Part shown: positions 1-8,400 of the stretch, in pieces | Layout of the letters: the number at the start of each line of letters is the position of its first letter | Numbering within the stretch: the first letter of the stretch is position 1 | Assembly: GCA_020632635.1 (NCBI GenBank) | Contig: JACKFE010000004.1 | Span: forward strand, 271,045 to 335,044 | Direction: 5' to 3' | Length of the DNA: 64,000 bases | Origin: Nitrospiraceae bacterium | GTDB taxonomy: Bacteria; Nitrospirota; Nitrospiria; Nitrospirales; UBA8639 | Position numbers and translations under genes: made by a program | Notes under the pieces: model-generated | Databases searched by the model: none | What the model was told of the DNA's origin: nothing | The model's input: only the letters and a program-made list of their open reading frames with translations

Positions 1-824
1 TCTGTCAGATGTTGTCGGGTGGTTTCCAAAATCTCGAGAAAGGCTCCGGAGGAAAGGTTTAACCAGGCTTCTGCTTGCTGTTGGAGGGTATGAAGAGCCT
101 CGGTGCCATAGTCTCGAAGAAAGACCTCAGCAATTTTCCCAGACAAATTAACGCAATAAACAAATCGCATGCGGTCGTCCTGGGTGGTAGCCGCATCGGG
201 ATCGTCGCTGCCGGATATCGCCAAACGAAAGCGATCGGGAAAATTCCACTGGCTGAGAAGCCAGCTGCCGGCAGCACTGTGCGTGGTTCCTAATACTTCT
301 TGTTCCCGGTGCATGATTGCTTCGTGGGATTTTTGGTCAAGTCCGTCGACGGCGTATAGCTCTGGAAAGGTTTTGTCCAAAACTAACATGCCTAAATCTT
401 GCAGGAGACCGGCTAGATATAATTCTTCTCCCTCGACCATTCGACAAGTTATGCCAATGACTCGGGCGATCGTTGCGGACAATAACGCTCGTTTCCAGAA
501 ATATCCGTAATCCAAGCTGGGGCCAAGCTGCTTCTTGAGTGCCGGGGTTAAGGAAAATGAAAGAGCTAGGGAGACAGTCGCATTCAGGCCGAGAATCATC
601 AAGGCTTGATGCAGGTTCTCAATTTTCTTGGGATAGGGGTAAATGGGAGAATTGGCAATTCGGAGAATTTTACTTGAGAGCGCCGGATCACAACGTAATA
701 AATCGGTAAAATTTTTGATATCGACTTCAGGGTCGTGGACCATGTTGATAATTTGGGCTGCGATAGTGGGAGGGCTAGGTAAGCTTGGACACAATCGCAA
801 CTTTTCTTCAATTTCAGCGCGCAT
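1..824 (-). CDS. HDOD-domain signalling protein, C-terminal part missing
   Basis: The frame stays open from an ATG at 822-824 to the left edge, so only the first 274 or so residues are present. The N-terminal 200 residues read as an HDOD domain: PSLPSPPTIAAQI, then LLRCDPALSSKILRIANS, then the helix around QALMILGLNATVSLAL and the segment LAGLLQDLGMLVLD. HDOD proteins are HD-like signalling modules without metal-dependent phosphodiesterase activity, often followed by a GGDEF or other output domain; whatever follows here lies outside the window. A purine-rich stretch (gggaga) sits about a dozen bases upstream of the ATG. It is the last gene of a minus-strand run that includes dtd and murJ. Confidence 0.8.
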   Translation of the reverse strand, partial: MRAEIEEKLRLCPSLPSPPTIAAQIINMVHDPEVDIKNFTDLLRCDPALSSKILRIANSPIYPYPKKIENLHQALMILGLNATVSLALSFSLTPALKKQLGPSLDYGYFWKRALLSATIARVIGITCRMVEGEELYLAGLLQDLGMLVLDKTFPELYAVDGLDQKSHEAIMHREQEVLGTTHSAAGSWLLSQWNFPDRFRLAISGSDDPDAATTQDDRMRFVYCVNLSGKIAEVFLRDYGTEALHTLQQQAEAWLNLSSGAFLEILETTRQHLT

Positions 825-1186
825 GTTTTTGAGCCGTTGATCTCCCTATGGTCCCAATCCTCCTGTTTGCTTAAGGAGTCGCAAACGAGGATGTGTGCGG
901 TGTAATCTTCAATGGTTTCGGACGTTTGAGAGGGAATCTGAACGGAAAAATTTAAGGTGCGGGAAATCCGACCATGGATGAAGGAGGGAGAAGGGCTCAC
1001 ATATGGAATTCCCATTACCCCTACCCCCTTCTGAGGAGTATGGTCTCGCGCATATCCGACGTTCAGGAAAATGGCGGTTATTTCAGTGCTGATTCTGACA
1101 AATAGGATCTATGGTGATGTATCGCTACCCATTTCTAAGTGTTTAGAGGACGGGATAGAAACGAATGAGGGTACATATTGCAGGAC
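825..1186. other. Intergenic stretch, nothing recognised
   Basis: About 360 bases lie between the HDOD gene and the next minus-strand gene. An open frame runs through part of it on the minus strand (to 1015), but it overlaps the start of the HDOD gene in another frame and has no family-like motifs. I saw no tRNA, repeat or clear terminator here. Confidence 0.5.
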
Positions 1187-1750
1187 TTAGTGCAAGAGAA
1201 TGTCTTTCCCTCGGCGATAACGCGAATCTTGGAAGCGGTCAAGGTCCAAGCGGACAAAGCCCAGTCCGGCGACGCACAACTCGAAGTTGGAGGAGAGGGT
1301 TTGGAAGAGTGAAGGGGAGTTTAGCGAGTCAGGGGTTTCGGTAGTGGCCACAATATGGTAGGAACGTTTTCCGGCTTTCATGTAATCGACCAAAAAATCC
1401 TTATGATGAATGAGACCTGAGCATTTGATCCGTCGGCAATATTCAGGAAAAAGGCCAGCCAGAAATAGCGTGAGATCGCCAATGTGCCGATGGATTTCGC
1501 GTTCTTTTTCGACTTCGGATTGCTGGCTATTGACCTCGGCTTCGTAGAGAAGTTCTACGACTGTTTCCACTGGCTCGCCGTCATGATTTTTTATGCGAGT
1601 CAGTTGGTCGACGTGGGTGAATTCGACCAGCAGATTTGAGACATATTCCGTGACTTGGAAATTTGGCCAACCTAAGGCTTCAGTAAAATTCCGTTCGGTC
1701 AATTGGCCAAATAATTGGCGTAAGGGATGTTGGGCAGGGATAGGTGTCAT
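1187..1750 (-). CDS. Conserved-looking protein of unknown function
   Basis: A 187-residue soluble protein with no signal peptide or membrane segment. It contains a stretch rich in acidic residues and Gln (ELLYEAEVNSQQSEVEKERE) followed by HRHIGDLTLFLAGLFPEYC, which looks like an amphipathic helical core. It ends 14 bases before... that is, it begins 14 bases downstream of the dtd stop codon, so the two are probably co-transcribed. I do not recognise the family and assign no function. The coding pattern is convincing because the frame is long, uninterrupted and of ordinary composition. Confidence 0.75.
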   Translation of the reverse strand: MTPIPAQHPLRQLFGQLTERNFTEALGWPNFQVTEYVSNLLVEFTHVDQLTRIKNHDGEPVETVVELLYEAEVNSQQSEVEKEREIHRHIGDLTLFLAGLFPEYCRRIKCSGLIHHKDFLVDYMKAGKRSYHIVATTETPDSLNSPSLFQTLSSNFELCVAGLGFVRLDLDRFQDSRYRRGKDILLH

Positions 1751-1763
1751 AACCTTGTTTCCT

Positions 1764-2291
1764 TTACTGGCTCTCCCAGGCCAAATCTTTTTGATCGTTC
1801 ATTCCCTTATCGGTGAGAGTGTCGGGCTCCTTAACCCGTCCCAGGTTGCTTTCCCGGCTGTTGATAATGATCGTTACCGGCCCATCGTTCTCGAGTGAAA
1901 CGAGCATATGTTCCCCAAAACTTCCACCTTGGACGGGAATGTGCTTTTCCCTCAGGCAGGCTAGAATGCGATGATAGCGGGCACGTGCCACCTCTGGGGA
2001 CGCTGCCGACTCAAAACTGGGGCGCCGTCCTTTTCGGATATTCGCCAGTAATGTGAATTGCGAGACGAGCAATAATTCCCCTTGAATATCCAAAAGGGAA
2101 CGATTCATTTTGCCATCCCCGTCGGAAAATATCCGAAGGTGAAGCATTTTGTCGATCAGGAACGTTTCATCCTGATCTGAATCGTCGCTGGCGATTCCTA
2201 GCAGGACCAGCAGCCCCCTCCCGATTGTGGAGACCGATTGATCTCTAACTGTGACGGAGGCTTTTCGAACGCGTTGCAAGACGGCAATCAT
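1764..2291 (-). CDS. dtd: D-aminoacyl-tRNA deacylase
   Basis: The enzyme hydrolyses D-aminoacyl-tRNAs such as D-Tyr-tRNA(Tyr) in the cytoplasm and so recycles mischarged tRNA. The N-terminus MIAVLQRV, the active-site SQFTL motif and the cross-subunit NDGPVT segment (the family's Gly-Pro motif) are all visible. An in-frame start lies 14 codons upstream, but MIAVLQRV is the family's usual beginning, so the ATG at 2289-2291 is chosen, giving 175 residues. The family is usually near 145-150, so there is an extra charged C-terminal tail of about 25 residues after the NSRE stretch. It lies between murJ and an unknown gene on the same strand. Confidence 0.93.
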   Translation of the reverse strand: MIAVLQRVRKASVTVRDQSVSTIGRGLLVLLGIASDDSDQDETFLIDKMLHLRIFSDGDGKMNRSLLDIQGELLLVSQFTLLANIRKGRRPSFESAASPEVARARYHRILACLREKHIPVQGGSFGEHMLVSLENDGPVTIIINSRESNLGRVKEPDTLTDKGMNDQKDLAWESQ

Positions 2292-2378
2292 CGTGTAAGA
2301 TGGTCCTCCAAGTTTTGGGAAATTGGCACCCAAGCAGGAAGAGAGTGTCGTATGTATGGGTAGCCAGCCATCCCATCC

Positions 2379-3995
2379 TCATTCTTGAATGGGTGTGGCC
2401 AATCTTTTATGGATCATCATTTTCACATGTTCCAGTTCTGATGAACGAAAGATGGAATGAACTCCAAAATATCCCACGGTTCCTCCCGCTATGGCGATAC
2501 CTAACCACAAGATTTTTATTCCCAGTTCTCCCTGTTGTTGCCAGAGGGGAAGGCCGGCAACCCAGAGGGTGAGTCCTATGAGAGGAATGAGCGCCAAGAG
2601 GGTTCGAGCAATGGACGCCCACAGTGCCCCCCATAAAAGACCGTGAAGACGTTGATGGAGAATAGTCACTAATATCAGAGTGTTAAAAATTGCGGCTAAC
2701 CCGGCGGCTAAGGCCAAACCCATGTGCCCTAAGGGAGCCATGAGCCAAAGTGAGAGGCCAATGTTCGTGGCCACTGACAACACAGCGACGAGGGCTGGTG
2801 TACGGGTATCCTGAAGAGAATAAAAAGCCGTGGCCAGAATTCGATAGCTGGCAAATGCCCAGAGACCGATTGAAAACCCTAGGAGGGCGGAAGCGGTGCC
2901 AATGGTATCTTGAGCCGAAAAGGCCCCATGTTCAAAGAACAGGTGAATGATGGGAATTCGCAAACAGATGAGGCCGGCCATGGATGGGACAATGATAAAG
3001 AGCACCATCCGCAGTCCAAAATTTAGGGTTTCTCGAAGTTCCGTCATTGAGCCGCGTGCAGCTTGGGCAGAGAGGGAGGGCAAGATGGCTGTAGCCATTG
3101 CCACCCCGAATATACCCAGGGGAAATTGAATCAGGCGCATACCATAAAACAAATACGTGGGACCGCCCTGGAAATATGATGCCAGAATGGTACTCACGGT
3201 AAGATTGATTTGCGTGACTGCAAGGCCCAGGAGGGATGGAATGATCAGAAGGCCAATTTTCTTGACACCGGGGTGGTGGGGGTGAAAATCCAAGGAGAAG
3301 GTCAGCCCTTTTTTTCGTAGACCGGGGAGTTGCATGAGAAATTGGGCCAGCCCCCCTATGACGATCCCCACGGCGACTGCCAGAATCGGTTGGGCAAAGA
3401 TGGGAGAAATGATCACCGCGAACAGAATCACGCAGATATTGAAAAAAACCGGGGCTAGTGCAGGAACAACAAAGGACCGCAGGGCATTCAGGACACCCAT
3501 GGCCAAGGCAGCCAGGCTGACGAAAATCAGATATGGAAACATGATTTGCGTCAGAAGGGTCGTAGTGGCCAATTTGGAGGCATCTGCTCTAAACCCTGGG
3601 GCGAGCAACCACACAATTCCGGGGGCGGAAACGATTCCCAATATGGTCACTAGCGTGACCAGGGTAAGCAAGGTTGTGAAAGCCGCATTAGCGAGTGCCC
3701 AAGCTTCCTTCGGTGACTTGGAGGCATGATATTCGGTAAAAACCGGGATAAAGGCTGAAGACATGGAGCCTTCTGCAAATAATTCCCTAAGGAGGTTGGG
3801 AATTCGATAGGCAACATAGAACGCATCCGCCGCCGCATTCGCTCCGAAAAGATTGGCTAAGGCCATATCTCGGATAAACCCTAAAATCCGGCTAAGGAAG
3901 GTTGCACCTCCGATCACTCCTGCCGCACGACTAATGCGATGGGTTTCGCTTTGTTGAGCCGGAAACTCTGGCGCTGGGGGGGAGTGTTGGGTCAT
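2379..3995 (-). CDS. murJ: Lipid II flippase MurJ (MviN family)
   Basis: A polytopic inner-membrane protein of 538 residues, in the usual size range for MurJ, that flips the peptidoglycan precursor lipid II to the periplasm. The N-terminal block RAAGVIGGATFLSRILGFIRD, the ANLFGANAAADAFYVAYRIPNLLRELFAEGS region (in pieces characteristic of MviN) and FFEHGAFSAQDT are diagnostic. Roughly fourteen hydrophobic segments follow in regular order. The gene starts 144 bases from the divergent gene at 4140 and is followed after 87 bases by dtd. Confidence 0.95.
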   Translation of the reverse strand: MTQHSPPAPEFPAQQSETHRISRAAGVIGGATFLSRILGFIRDMALANLFGANAAADAFYVAYRIPNLLRELFAEGSMSSAFIPVFTEYHASKSPKEAWALANAAFTTLLTLVTLVTILGIVSAPGIVWLLAPGFRADASKLATTTLLTQIMFPYLIFVSLAALAMGVLNALRSFVVPALAPVFFNICVILFAVIISPIFAQPILAVAVGIVIGGLAQFLMQLPGLRKKGLTFSLDFHPHHPGVKKIGLLIIPSLLGLAVTQINLTVSTILASYFQGGPTYLFYGMRLIQFPLGIFGVAMATAILPSLSAQAARGSMTELRETLNFGLRMVLFIIVPSMAGLICLRIPIIHLFFEHGAFSAQDTIGTASALLGFSIGLWAFASYRILATAFYSLQDTRTPALVAVLSVATNIGLSLWLMAPLGHMGLALAAGLAAIFNTLILVTILHQRLHGLLWGALWASIARTLLALIPLIGLTLWVAGLPLWQQQGELGIKILWLGIAIAGGTVGYFGVHSIFRSSELEHVKMMIHKRLATPIQE

Positions 3996-4077
3996 TCGTG
4001 GTGAGTGGTGTCTGAATGAATGCCTCAGGTTTCAGGTAAGCACACGACATTCATTGAGGGAGAATCGAGAGTTTGAA

Positions 4078-4106
4078 TTGACACCTTCTGGGTCATGCTT
4101 TAGCAT
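4078..4106 (+). promoter_or_regulatory. Predicted sigma-70-type promoter
   Basis: TTGACA at 4078-4083 and TAGCAT at 4101-4106 are separated by 17 bases, and the start codon of the next gene follows at 4140. The -35 is a perfect consensus and the -10 matches at four of six positions including the key first two and last bases. The -10 is also inside a small inverted repeat, ATGCT/AGCAT. Confidence 0.6.
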
Positions 4107-4139
4107 CATTTTCCTTTTGCGTGTTGTTCCCTACATCTT

Positions 4140-5681
4140 ATGGTAAGTTCGCCTTCTTCTCAATCAACATTTCCTCGATGGTGGTGTTTTGCCACCGCGT
4201 TTTCCACTGGCGCCGTGGTGATGGCTCTGGAAATTCTTGGCAGTCGTCTCTTGGCCCCAGTCTTTGGCAGTTCTCTGTTTGTGTGGGGAGCCTTAATCGG
4301 TGTGATTTTAGCCGCCATGAGCAGCGGGTACGCCACGGGCGGATGGTTGGCGGACCGCTATTCTCCTCCCCGTGTTTTAGCGGGATTGTTAGTGATATCT
4401 GGTGGATGGACGCTTCTCTTAGCGTGGGCTGGACAACCCGTCGTTTTTCAAGTGTTTCAGTGGATCCAGGATCCTCGATGGGGTCCCTGTTTTGCCGCGG
4501 CAGTTCTTTTGGCGGTGCCAGCTTTTGGTCTGAGCGGGGTGCTGCCGGCACTGCTTCGTTTAGCCATTGCGGATATGGGGCACCTCGGGCGTCACACCGG
4601 GTCCATGATCGCCGTGTCCACGATCGGGAGCCTCATTGGCACATGGGGTACCAGCTTTTATCTGCTGACGTGGTTAGGCAGTGCCACCCTCGTGGCTCTT
4701 CTGGGTGTTATTCAGGTGATGCTCGGTATGTTTTGGCTATATTTGCAAAAAGACGGATCCTTGGTTTTCAAGATGAGTGTGCTTGCTGGAATGGTGGTTG
4801 CCACCTGGATGAGTTTTCATCCTGTTATTGTGGTTCCACCTGCTCTTCATCAGGAAGACAGTCCCTATCAACAGGTCCGGGTTAGTGAGAATAATGTTTT
4901 ACGCTATCTGGTGTTGGATAATACCTTTCATGCGGTAATGTTGAAAACGGATCCCATTTTCTTGGCCCTGCCCTATTCTCAGGTGATGATGGGACTCTTG
5001 CCTATCGTTGAACACCCCAAGCGCGGATTGATTTTGGGCAATGGGGGCGGGTCTCTTGCCAAATGGCTGGCTCAACATTGGCCGGAATTGGAGCTAGATG
5101 TTGTGGAAATGGACCCGGCTGTGGTGGATGCGGCTGAACGATATTTTGATTATCTTCCACCGCCCAACCACCATGTCTATGTGCAAGACGCCAGGACATT
5201 TTTGCGCTCTTCTCCCGTGCAATATGATGTGGTTTGGGTTGATGCATTTGCCAGACATTTAATTCCCTTTCATCTCACCACACAGGAATTTTTTGCTGAA
5301 TTGCGAAGGCATGTAACGCCAGAGGGGGCTGTGGCTGTGAATCTGGCTTCTTCTGATGCCCCGGCCAATGTTAAGCGGGCACAGGCAATTGAATCGACGA
5401 TGAAACTAGCCTTTCCTGAGGTGGTAACCTACTCTGTAGCCGGTCCGGAATGGTTGAAAACGAAAAAGGGGTCGGTGAATCTCATTTTTTTTGGCGGTTC
5501 ACCGGTGAGTGTGATGAAAGATTCCAATTTTGTTTCTCTGGTGAGCCGCTCACTTAACCATGATCAATTTCCTCCAGAGGGGTTTGCCTTTTTCGGCTCA
5601 CAAATTCCCGTCGAGTTAGGGCCAGGACTCATCCTCACGGATGATTTTTCTCCCTTAGATTTACTTCAGGGAGAAGCCTAA
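4140..5681 (+). CDS. Membrane protein fused to a spermidine-synthase-like domain
   Basis: The first 220 or so residues form about seven membrane segments (ALEILGSRLLAPVFGSSLFV, GALIGVILAAMSSGYATGGWLADR), typical of the fused-MFS/spermidine synthase family. The C-terminal half is a Rossmann-type aminopropyltransferase-like domain with a nucleotide loop LILGNGGGS, the acidic strand end VVEMDPAVVDAAERYF and the VQDARTFL motif. In true spermidine synthases the strand that follows reads like VDSSDP, providing the catalytic Asp; here it reads VWVDAFARHLIP, so that Asp appears to be missing and activity on putrescine is doubtful. It is transcribed divergently from murJ. Confidence 0.82.
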   Translation: MVSSPSSQSTFPRWWCFATAFSTGAVVMALEILGSRLLAPVFGSSLFVWGALIGVILAAMSSGYATGGWLADRYSPPRVLAGLLVISGGWTLLLAWAGQPVVFQVFQWIQDPRWGPCFAAAVLLAVPAFGLSGVLPALLRLAIADMGHLGRHTGSMIAVSTIGSLIGTWGTSFYLLTWLGSATLVALLGVIQVMLGMFWLYLQKDGSLVFKMSVLAGMVVATWMSFHPVIVVPPALHQEDSPYQQVRVSENNVLRYLVLDNTFHAVMLKTDPIFLALPYSQVMMGLLPIVEHPKRGLILGNGGGSLAKWLAQHWPELELDVVEMDPAVVDAAERYFDYLPPPNHHVYVQDARTFLRSSPVQYDVVWVDAFARHLIPFHLTTQEFFAELRRHVTPEGAVAVNLASSDAPANVKRAQAIESTMKLAFPEVVTYSVAGPEWLKTKKGSVNLIFFGGSPVSVMKDSNFVSLVSRSLNHDQFPPEGFAFFGSQIPVELGPGLILTDDFSPLDLLQGEA

Positions 5682-6016
5682 AAGGCTCCTGTCCATTTTT
5701 CTCCAGCGAATAGACTTTTCTGAATTTCCTCTATAAGGCTGATAAGTCAAGTGTAGAGGTGGATTGATGCCTGGTGAGATCCATGATAGTGACAAATCGG
5801 AGACGATTTTCAGGAATGCCTGCCCATGAAAGCAGTAGGCATCCCTTGAAGTCAGGGTTCATTTTCAGAGAAATCTGAAGAAGCTGATTTGATGCTGAAG
5901 TGTGGGGGCTACGGTGTTAAGTAAGGCTTCTGGGAAAAGATCTGGAAAGCCCTCAAAAAGGCAGAGCCAAGCGGACTTCAGCCTGGCTCTGTCCCTTAAT
6001 GGAAATGGTGGTTCCT
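5682..6016. other. Intergenic region between convergent genes
   Basis: About 335 bases separate the fused membrane gene from the minus-strand gene at 6017-6340. The only clear element is the hairpin at 5955-5991. A short plus-strand frame at 5902-6135 crosses the hairpin and the antisense gene and is not believed. Confidence 0.5.
5955..5991 (-). terminator. Intrinsic terminator for the gene at 6017-6340
   Basis: The arms CAGAGCCAAGC (5962-5972) and GCCTGGCTCTG (5981-5991) pair at ten of eleven positions around a nine-base loop. Read on the minus strand, the stem is followed by CTTTTT, so it terminates leftward transcription 25 bases past the stop codon. Confidence 0.75.
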
Positions 6017-6340
6017 TTAGGCCGTGGCTGTTGCCTGAGGCCAAAACTTATATCGAATTTGTGGAAGTTGGGCCCCTTCAAAGTTTGGAATATCGTACAG
6101 GCATTGGTCGATTGTCGCGATCTCCTCTTCCGTGAAAGAAAAGACGTGTCGTTTTTTCCAAAATTGATCCAAGGTGAAATAATCTCCGGTAGCCGGTTTG
6201 TCTTTTAGCAGTTCTTGCATTTTTTTGAGCACGGGGGTATCAACGCCTTGGATACGACCATTATTTTTAGTGATACACCATTTCACGATTTCCGCAATGC
6301 CATACATGCTGAGTTCAATGTCCACGGTTTTTCCTGCCAT
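6017..6340 (-). CDS. Small soluble protein of unknown function
   Basis: A 107-residue protein with a regular helical pattern: MAGKTVDIELSMYGIAEIVK, then a mixed middle and an acidic segment FTEEEIATIDQCLYDIPN. No signal peptide, membrane segment or metal motif is seen. It is a single-gene unit on the minus strand with its own terminator just downstream, which supports it being real. I do not recognise the family. Confidence 0.68.
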   Translation of the reverse strand: MAGKTVDIELSMYGIAEIVKWCITKNNGRIQGVDTPVLKKMQELLKDKPATGDYFTLDQFWKKRHVFSFTEEEIATIDQCLYDIPNFEGAQLPQIRYKFWPQATATA

Positions 6341-6638
6341 GCGTCCCTCCTTAATAATGACGAAAGAACCCTCTATACCACAAAGGCTGGTTTCTCTGCC
6401 AGAGGCAAAGGCTAAGAGCAGGGGAGGAGAATATTGACTTAAGGGGGTCTTCCGACGCGCTGGTAAAGGGTTTCTAGGCCACTGAAGGGGGGCATTCCGT
6501 TTTACAAGAGTTCAGGAAACCCGTATACTCGGGCGCGCTCATGCGGTGGATTATTTCGAGAATTTGCTCATTGGCCTCCCCTCTCCCCGAGGAACGATCA
6601 TTATCCCGAGATCCATTAACATAAAAAATCCGACGACG

Positions 6639-7811
6639 ATGACACTCATGTCGCGCTCAGGAAAATGCCTGGTAGTGTGTCTTGGCTTGGCCTCTCTCGT
6701 TCTGGTCGGTTGCCCGGCTCGTGATGAGTATCAACCTCCTGATTTGGTGTATCACTACAAGGATTATCCCGTTGGAAAAAGTCCCACCTCCGTACGGGTC
6801 GGGGATTTTAACGCCGATGGTTTTGCGGATCTTCTGACCAGCAATATCCAAGGGAATTCTCTCTCTCTCCTCTTTGGCAACGGAGACGGGAGTTTTCAGG
6901 ACCAGAAAGTCATTTCTGCTTGCCAGGAGCCCAGAAATGTTGCGCTAGATGACTTCAATCTGGATCACATGGTGGATTTCGTCGTGGCGTGTTCGGGTGA
7001 CAATCATGTCCTGGTGTTTATAGGGCAAGGCAATGGGACATTTTTGCGAGGGACCCAATATCTCGTTCACCGGACGCCAGTCAGCATTGCCACCGGGGAT
7101 TTCAATGAAGATTTTCTCCCAGATATGGTCGTGGCCTTGCGGAATGATAAGATTCAGGTGTTTTTAGGAATGGGCAATGGAAAATTTCGGGTGGGTCCGT
7201 TGTATGAGTATGGGGACACGCCGACTTCAGTCGATGCGATCGATTTGAATGGAGATGCGCATTTGGATTTGGCAGTGACGAATGGTGGACCGATGAGTAA
7301 TGCCGTTTCCATTTGGTTGGGGATCGGGGATGGGACCTTTTTGTCGCCAGTCGATTATAAAACCGGTAAGCGGCCGTTAGGAGTTTCTTTTGCGGATTTT
7401 AATAATGATCATCGGGTGGATTTGTTGGTCATCAATGGTGAAATGAATACTATTACGGTTTTTTTGGGTAATGGGGATGGTACGTTTCAAGAGGGAAAAG
7501 ACTCAGGGGGTGATGCCGGCCCCAATCATGCCATTGCGCATGATTTCGATGGTGATAAAAATATGGATGTCGCTGTGGTGAATATTCAATCTGGGAGCTT
7601 ATCCCTGTTATATGGTAAAGGAGATGGAACCTTTCGGTATCCTCCCAAGCATTATGGGACTCCCCATGGTCCCTTTGCTTTGGCCTCTCTCCCGTTGGCC
7701 GTGGGTCGGGACGAACAGCCGGGGTTGGCTGTGGTCAATAATGCTTCCAATAATGTGTCCGTCTATCTGCACCATGGGTTGAAGGCTCGAGTGTCCGATA
7801 GTCCCTCATAG
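6639..7811 (+). CDS. FG-GAP/VCBS repeat lipoprotein
   Basis: The sequence begins with a basic, hydrophobic leader ending in the lipobox LVGC, so the mature protein is probably a lipid-anchored exported protein. It is then built from about seven beta-propeller-like repeats of 50-60 residues, each carrying a calcium-binding type motif (DFNADGFADLL, DFNLDHMVDFV, DFNEDFLPDMV, DLNGDAHLDLA, DFNNDHRVDLL, DFDGDKNMDVA) and an NGDGTF-like turn. Such proteins usually act in surface recognition or adhesion; the ligand cannot be told. The frame is open from 6546, but a start at 6639 (or the ATG at 6648) puts the leader in the right place. No strong ribosome binding site is seen. Confidence 0.85.
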   Translation: MTLMSRSGKCLVVCLGLASLVLVGCPARDEYQPPDLVYHYKDYPVGKSPTSVRVGDFNADGFADLLTSNIQGNSLSLLFGNGDGSFQDQKVISACQEPRNVALDDFNLDHMVDFVVACSGDNHVLVFIGQGNGTFLRGTQYLVHRTPVSIATGDFNEDFLPDMVVALRNDKIQVFLGMGNGKFRVGPLYEYGDTPTSVDAIDLNGDAHLDLAVTNGGPMSNAVSIWLGIGDGTFLSPVDYKTGKRPLGVSFADFNNDHRVDLLVINGEMNTITVFLGNGDGTFQEGKDSGGDAGPNHAIAHDFDGDKNMDVAVVNIQSGSLSLLYGKGDGTFRYPPKHYGTPHGPFALASLPLAVGRDEQPGLAVVNNASNNVSVYLHHGLKARVSDSPS

Positions 7812-7837
7812 GTTTCGAGGCCTGAGGCCTTGGTTTC

Positions 7838-7867
7838 TTGACACGTTCTTTAATCCCTGTTTACAGT
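7838..7867 (+). promoter_or_regulatory. Possible sigma-70-type promoter
   Basis: TTGACA at 7838-7843 is followed after 18 bases by TACAGT at 7862-7867. The -35 is perfect and the -10 matches four of six. It would serve the small membrane protein gene starting at 7940. Confidence 0.45.
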
Positions 7868-7939
7868 TTCGCCTTCTAGCCAGTGTTGCATGGAGATTGC
7901 CCCACATTCTGTTATGCCAAGGTCTTTTTGAGGAGTACC

Positions 7940-8140
7940 GTGCGAACATTCGGCTGGTGGTTTGGGATGGGCTCCCTATTAACGTTTGCAGTCGTATTAG
8001 TCCAGGGCGGTGTCCGTGACTTGCTTTACGGGTCGTCTCATGCCGGGACGTGGGAAGGAATCTTATCGATGGGACTGACAATATTGGGGGGAGGCGTTTT
8101 GGCCGGGTGCGTGGCTGTCATTTTTAACCGGTTGCGATGA
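7940..8140 (+). CDS. Small membrane protein of unknown function
   Basis: The GTG at 7940 is preceded by a good ribosome binding site (TTGAGGAG), giving 66 residues. Two hydrophobic helices are visible, about residues 5-22 and 41-60 (WWFGMGSLLTFAVVLVQGG and LSMGLTILGGGVLAGCVAVI), with a short polar linker. A longer reading from an ATG at 7883 exists but lacks a binding site and gives an unlikely N-terminus. The function is unknown. The zinc-ribbon gene follows after 32 bases and may be in the same transcript. Confidence 0.6.
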   Translation: MRTFGWWFGMGSLLTFAVVLVQGGVRDLLYGSSHAGTWEGILSMGLTILGGGVLAGCVAVIFNRLR

Positions 8141-8172
8141 CTGGTGTGAATTCTCCTTGCCTCTGAGGCTAT

Positions 8173-8355
8173 ATGAACTGTTTACGTTGTCAGGGAACCA
8201 TGTTGGTCGAGCGCCATTATACAAAGGTCACACGGCGTTTCTATGCCAAATGCATCAATTGCGGATTTTGGTTTGATTTAGCGGATGTATTGAGATTTTT
8301 TAAGCGCGTGGTGGAAAGCGGTTATCGTGGCTTAAAAATTCGTGAAGTTCTCTAG
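8173..8355 (+). CDS. Small zinc-ribbon protein
   Basis: Sixty residues with two CxxC pairs, MNCLRC at the N-terminus and KCINCGFWFDL about 24 residues later, which should bind one zinc ion. The rest is a basic helix (VLRFFKRVVESGYRG). Such single-ribbon proteins may bind nucleic acid or a protein partner, but no specific role can be given. The stop codon lies inside a perfect palindrome. Confidence 0.7.
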   Translation: MNCLRCQGTMLVERHYTKVTRRFYAKCINCGFWFDLADVLRFFKRVVESGYRGLKIREVL

Positions 8356-8360
8356 AGAAC
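8347..8360. repeat. Perfect 14-base palindrome over a stop codon
   Basis: GTTCTCTAGAGAAC spans 8347-8360 and contains the TAG stop of the zinc-ribbon gene. It lies between this gene and the convergent ruvA. It may simply be a weak 3' stem or a protein site; no T-tract follows directly. Confidence 0.4.
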
Positions 8361-8400
8361 GATTACCCTCTCCTCTGTGCAATCCTCATAAGATTTACCT

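Noticed and set aside
599..1015. Minus-strand frame of 138 codons overlapping the HDOD gene
   Set aside because: It lies in a different frame over the start of a convincing HDOD gene, is Ser/Pro-rich, and shows no family motif. A frameshifted extension was considered but no similarity supports it.
4121..4885. Plus-strand frame of 254 codons
   Set aside because: It is a shifted-frame shadow of the fused membrane/spermidine-synthase-like gene, with Cys/Ser/Trp-rich non-protein composition.
5902..6208. Plus-strand frames over the terminator and the antisense small gene
   Set aside because: They cross an evident terminator and a minus-strand gene, and do not look like protein.
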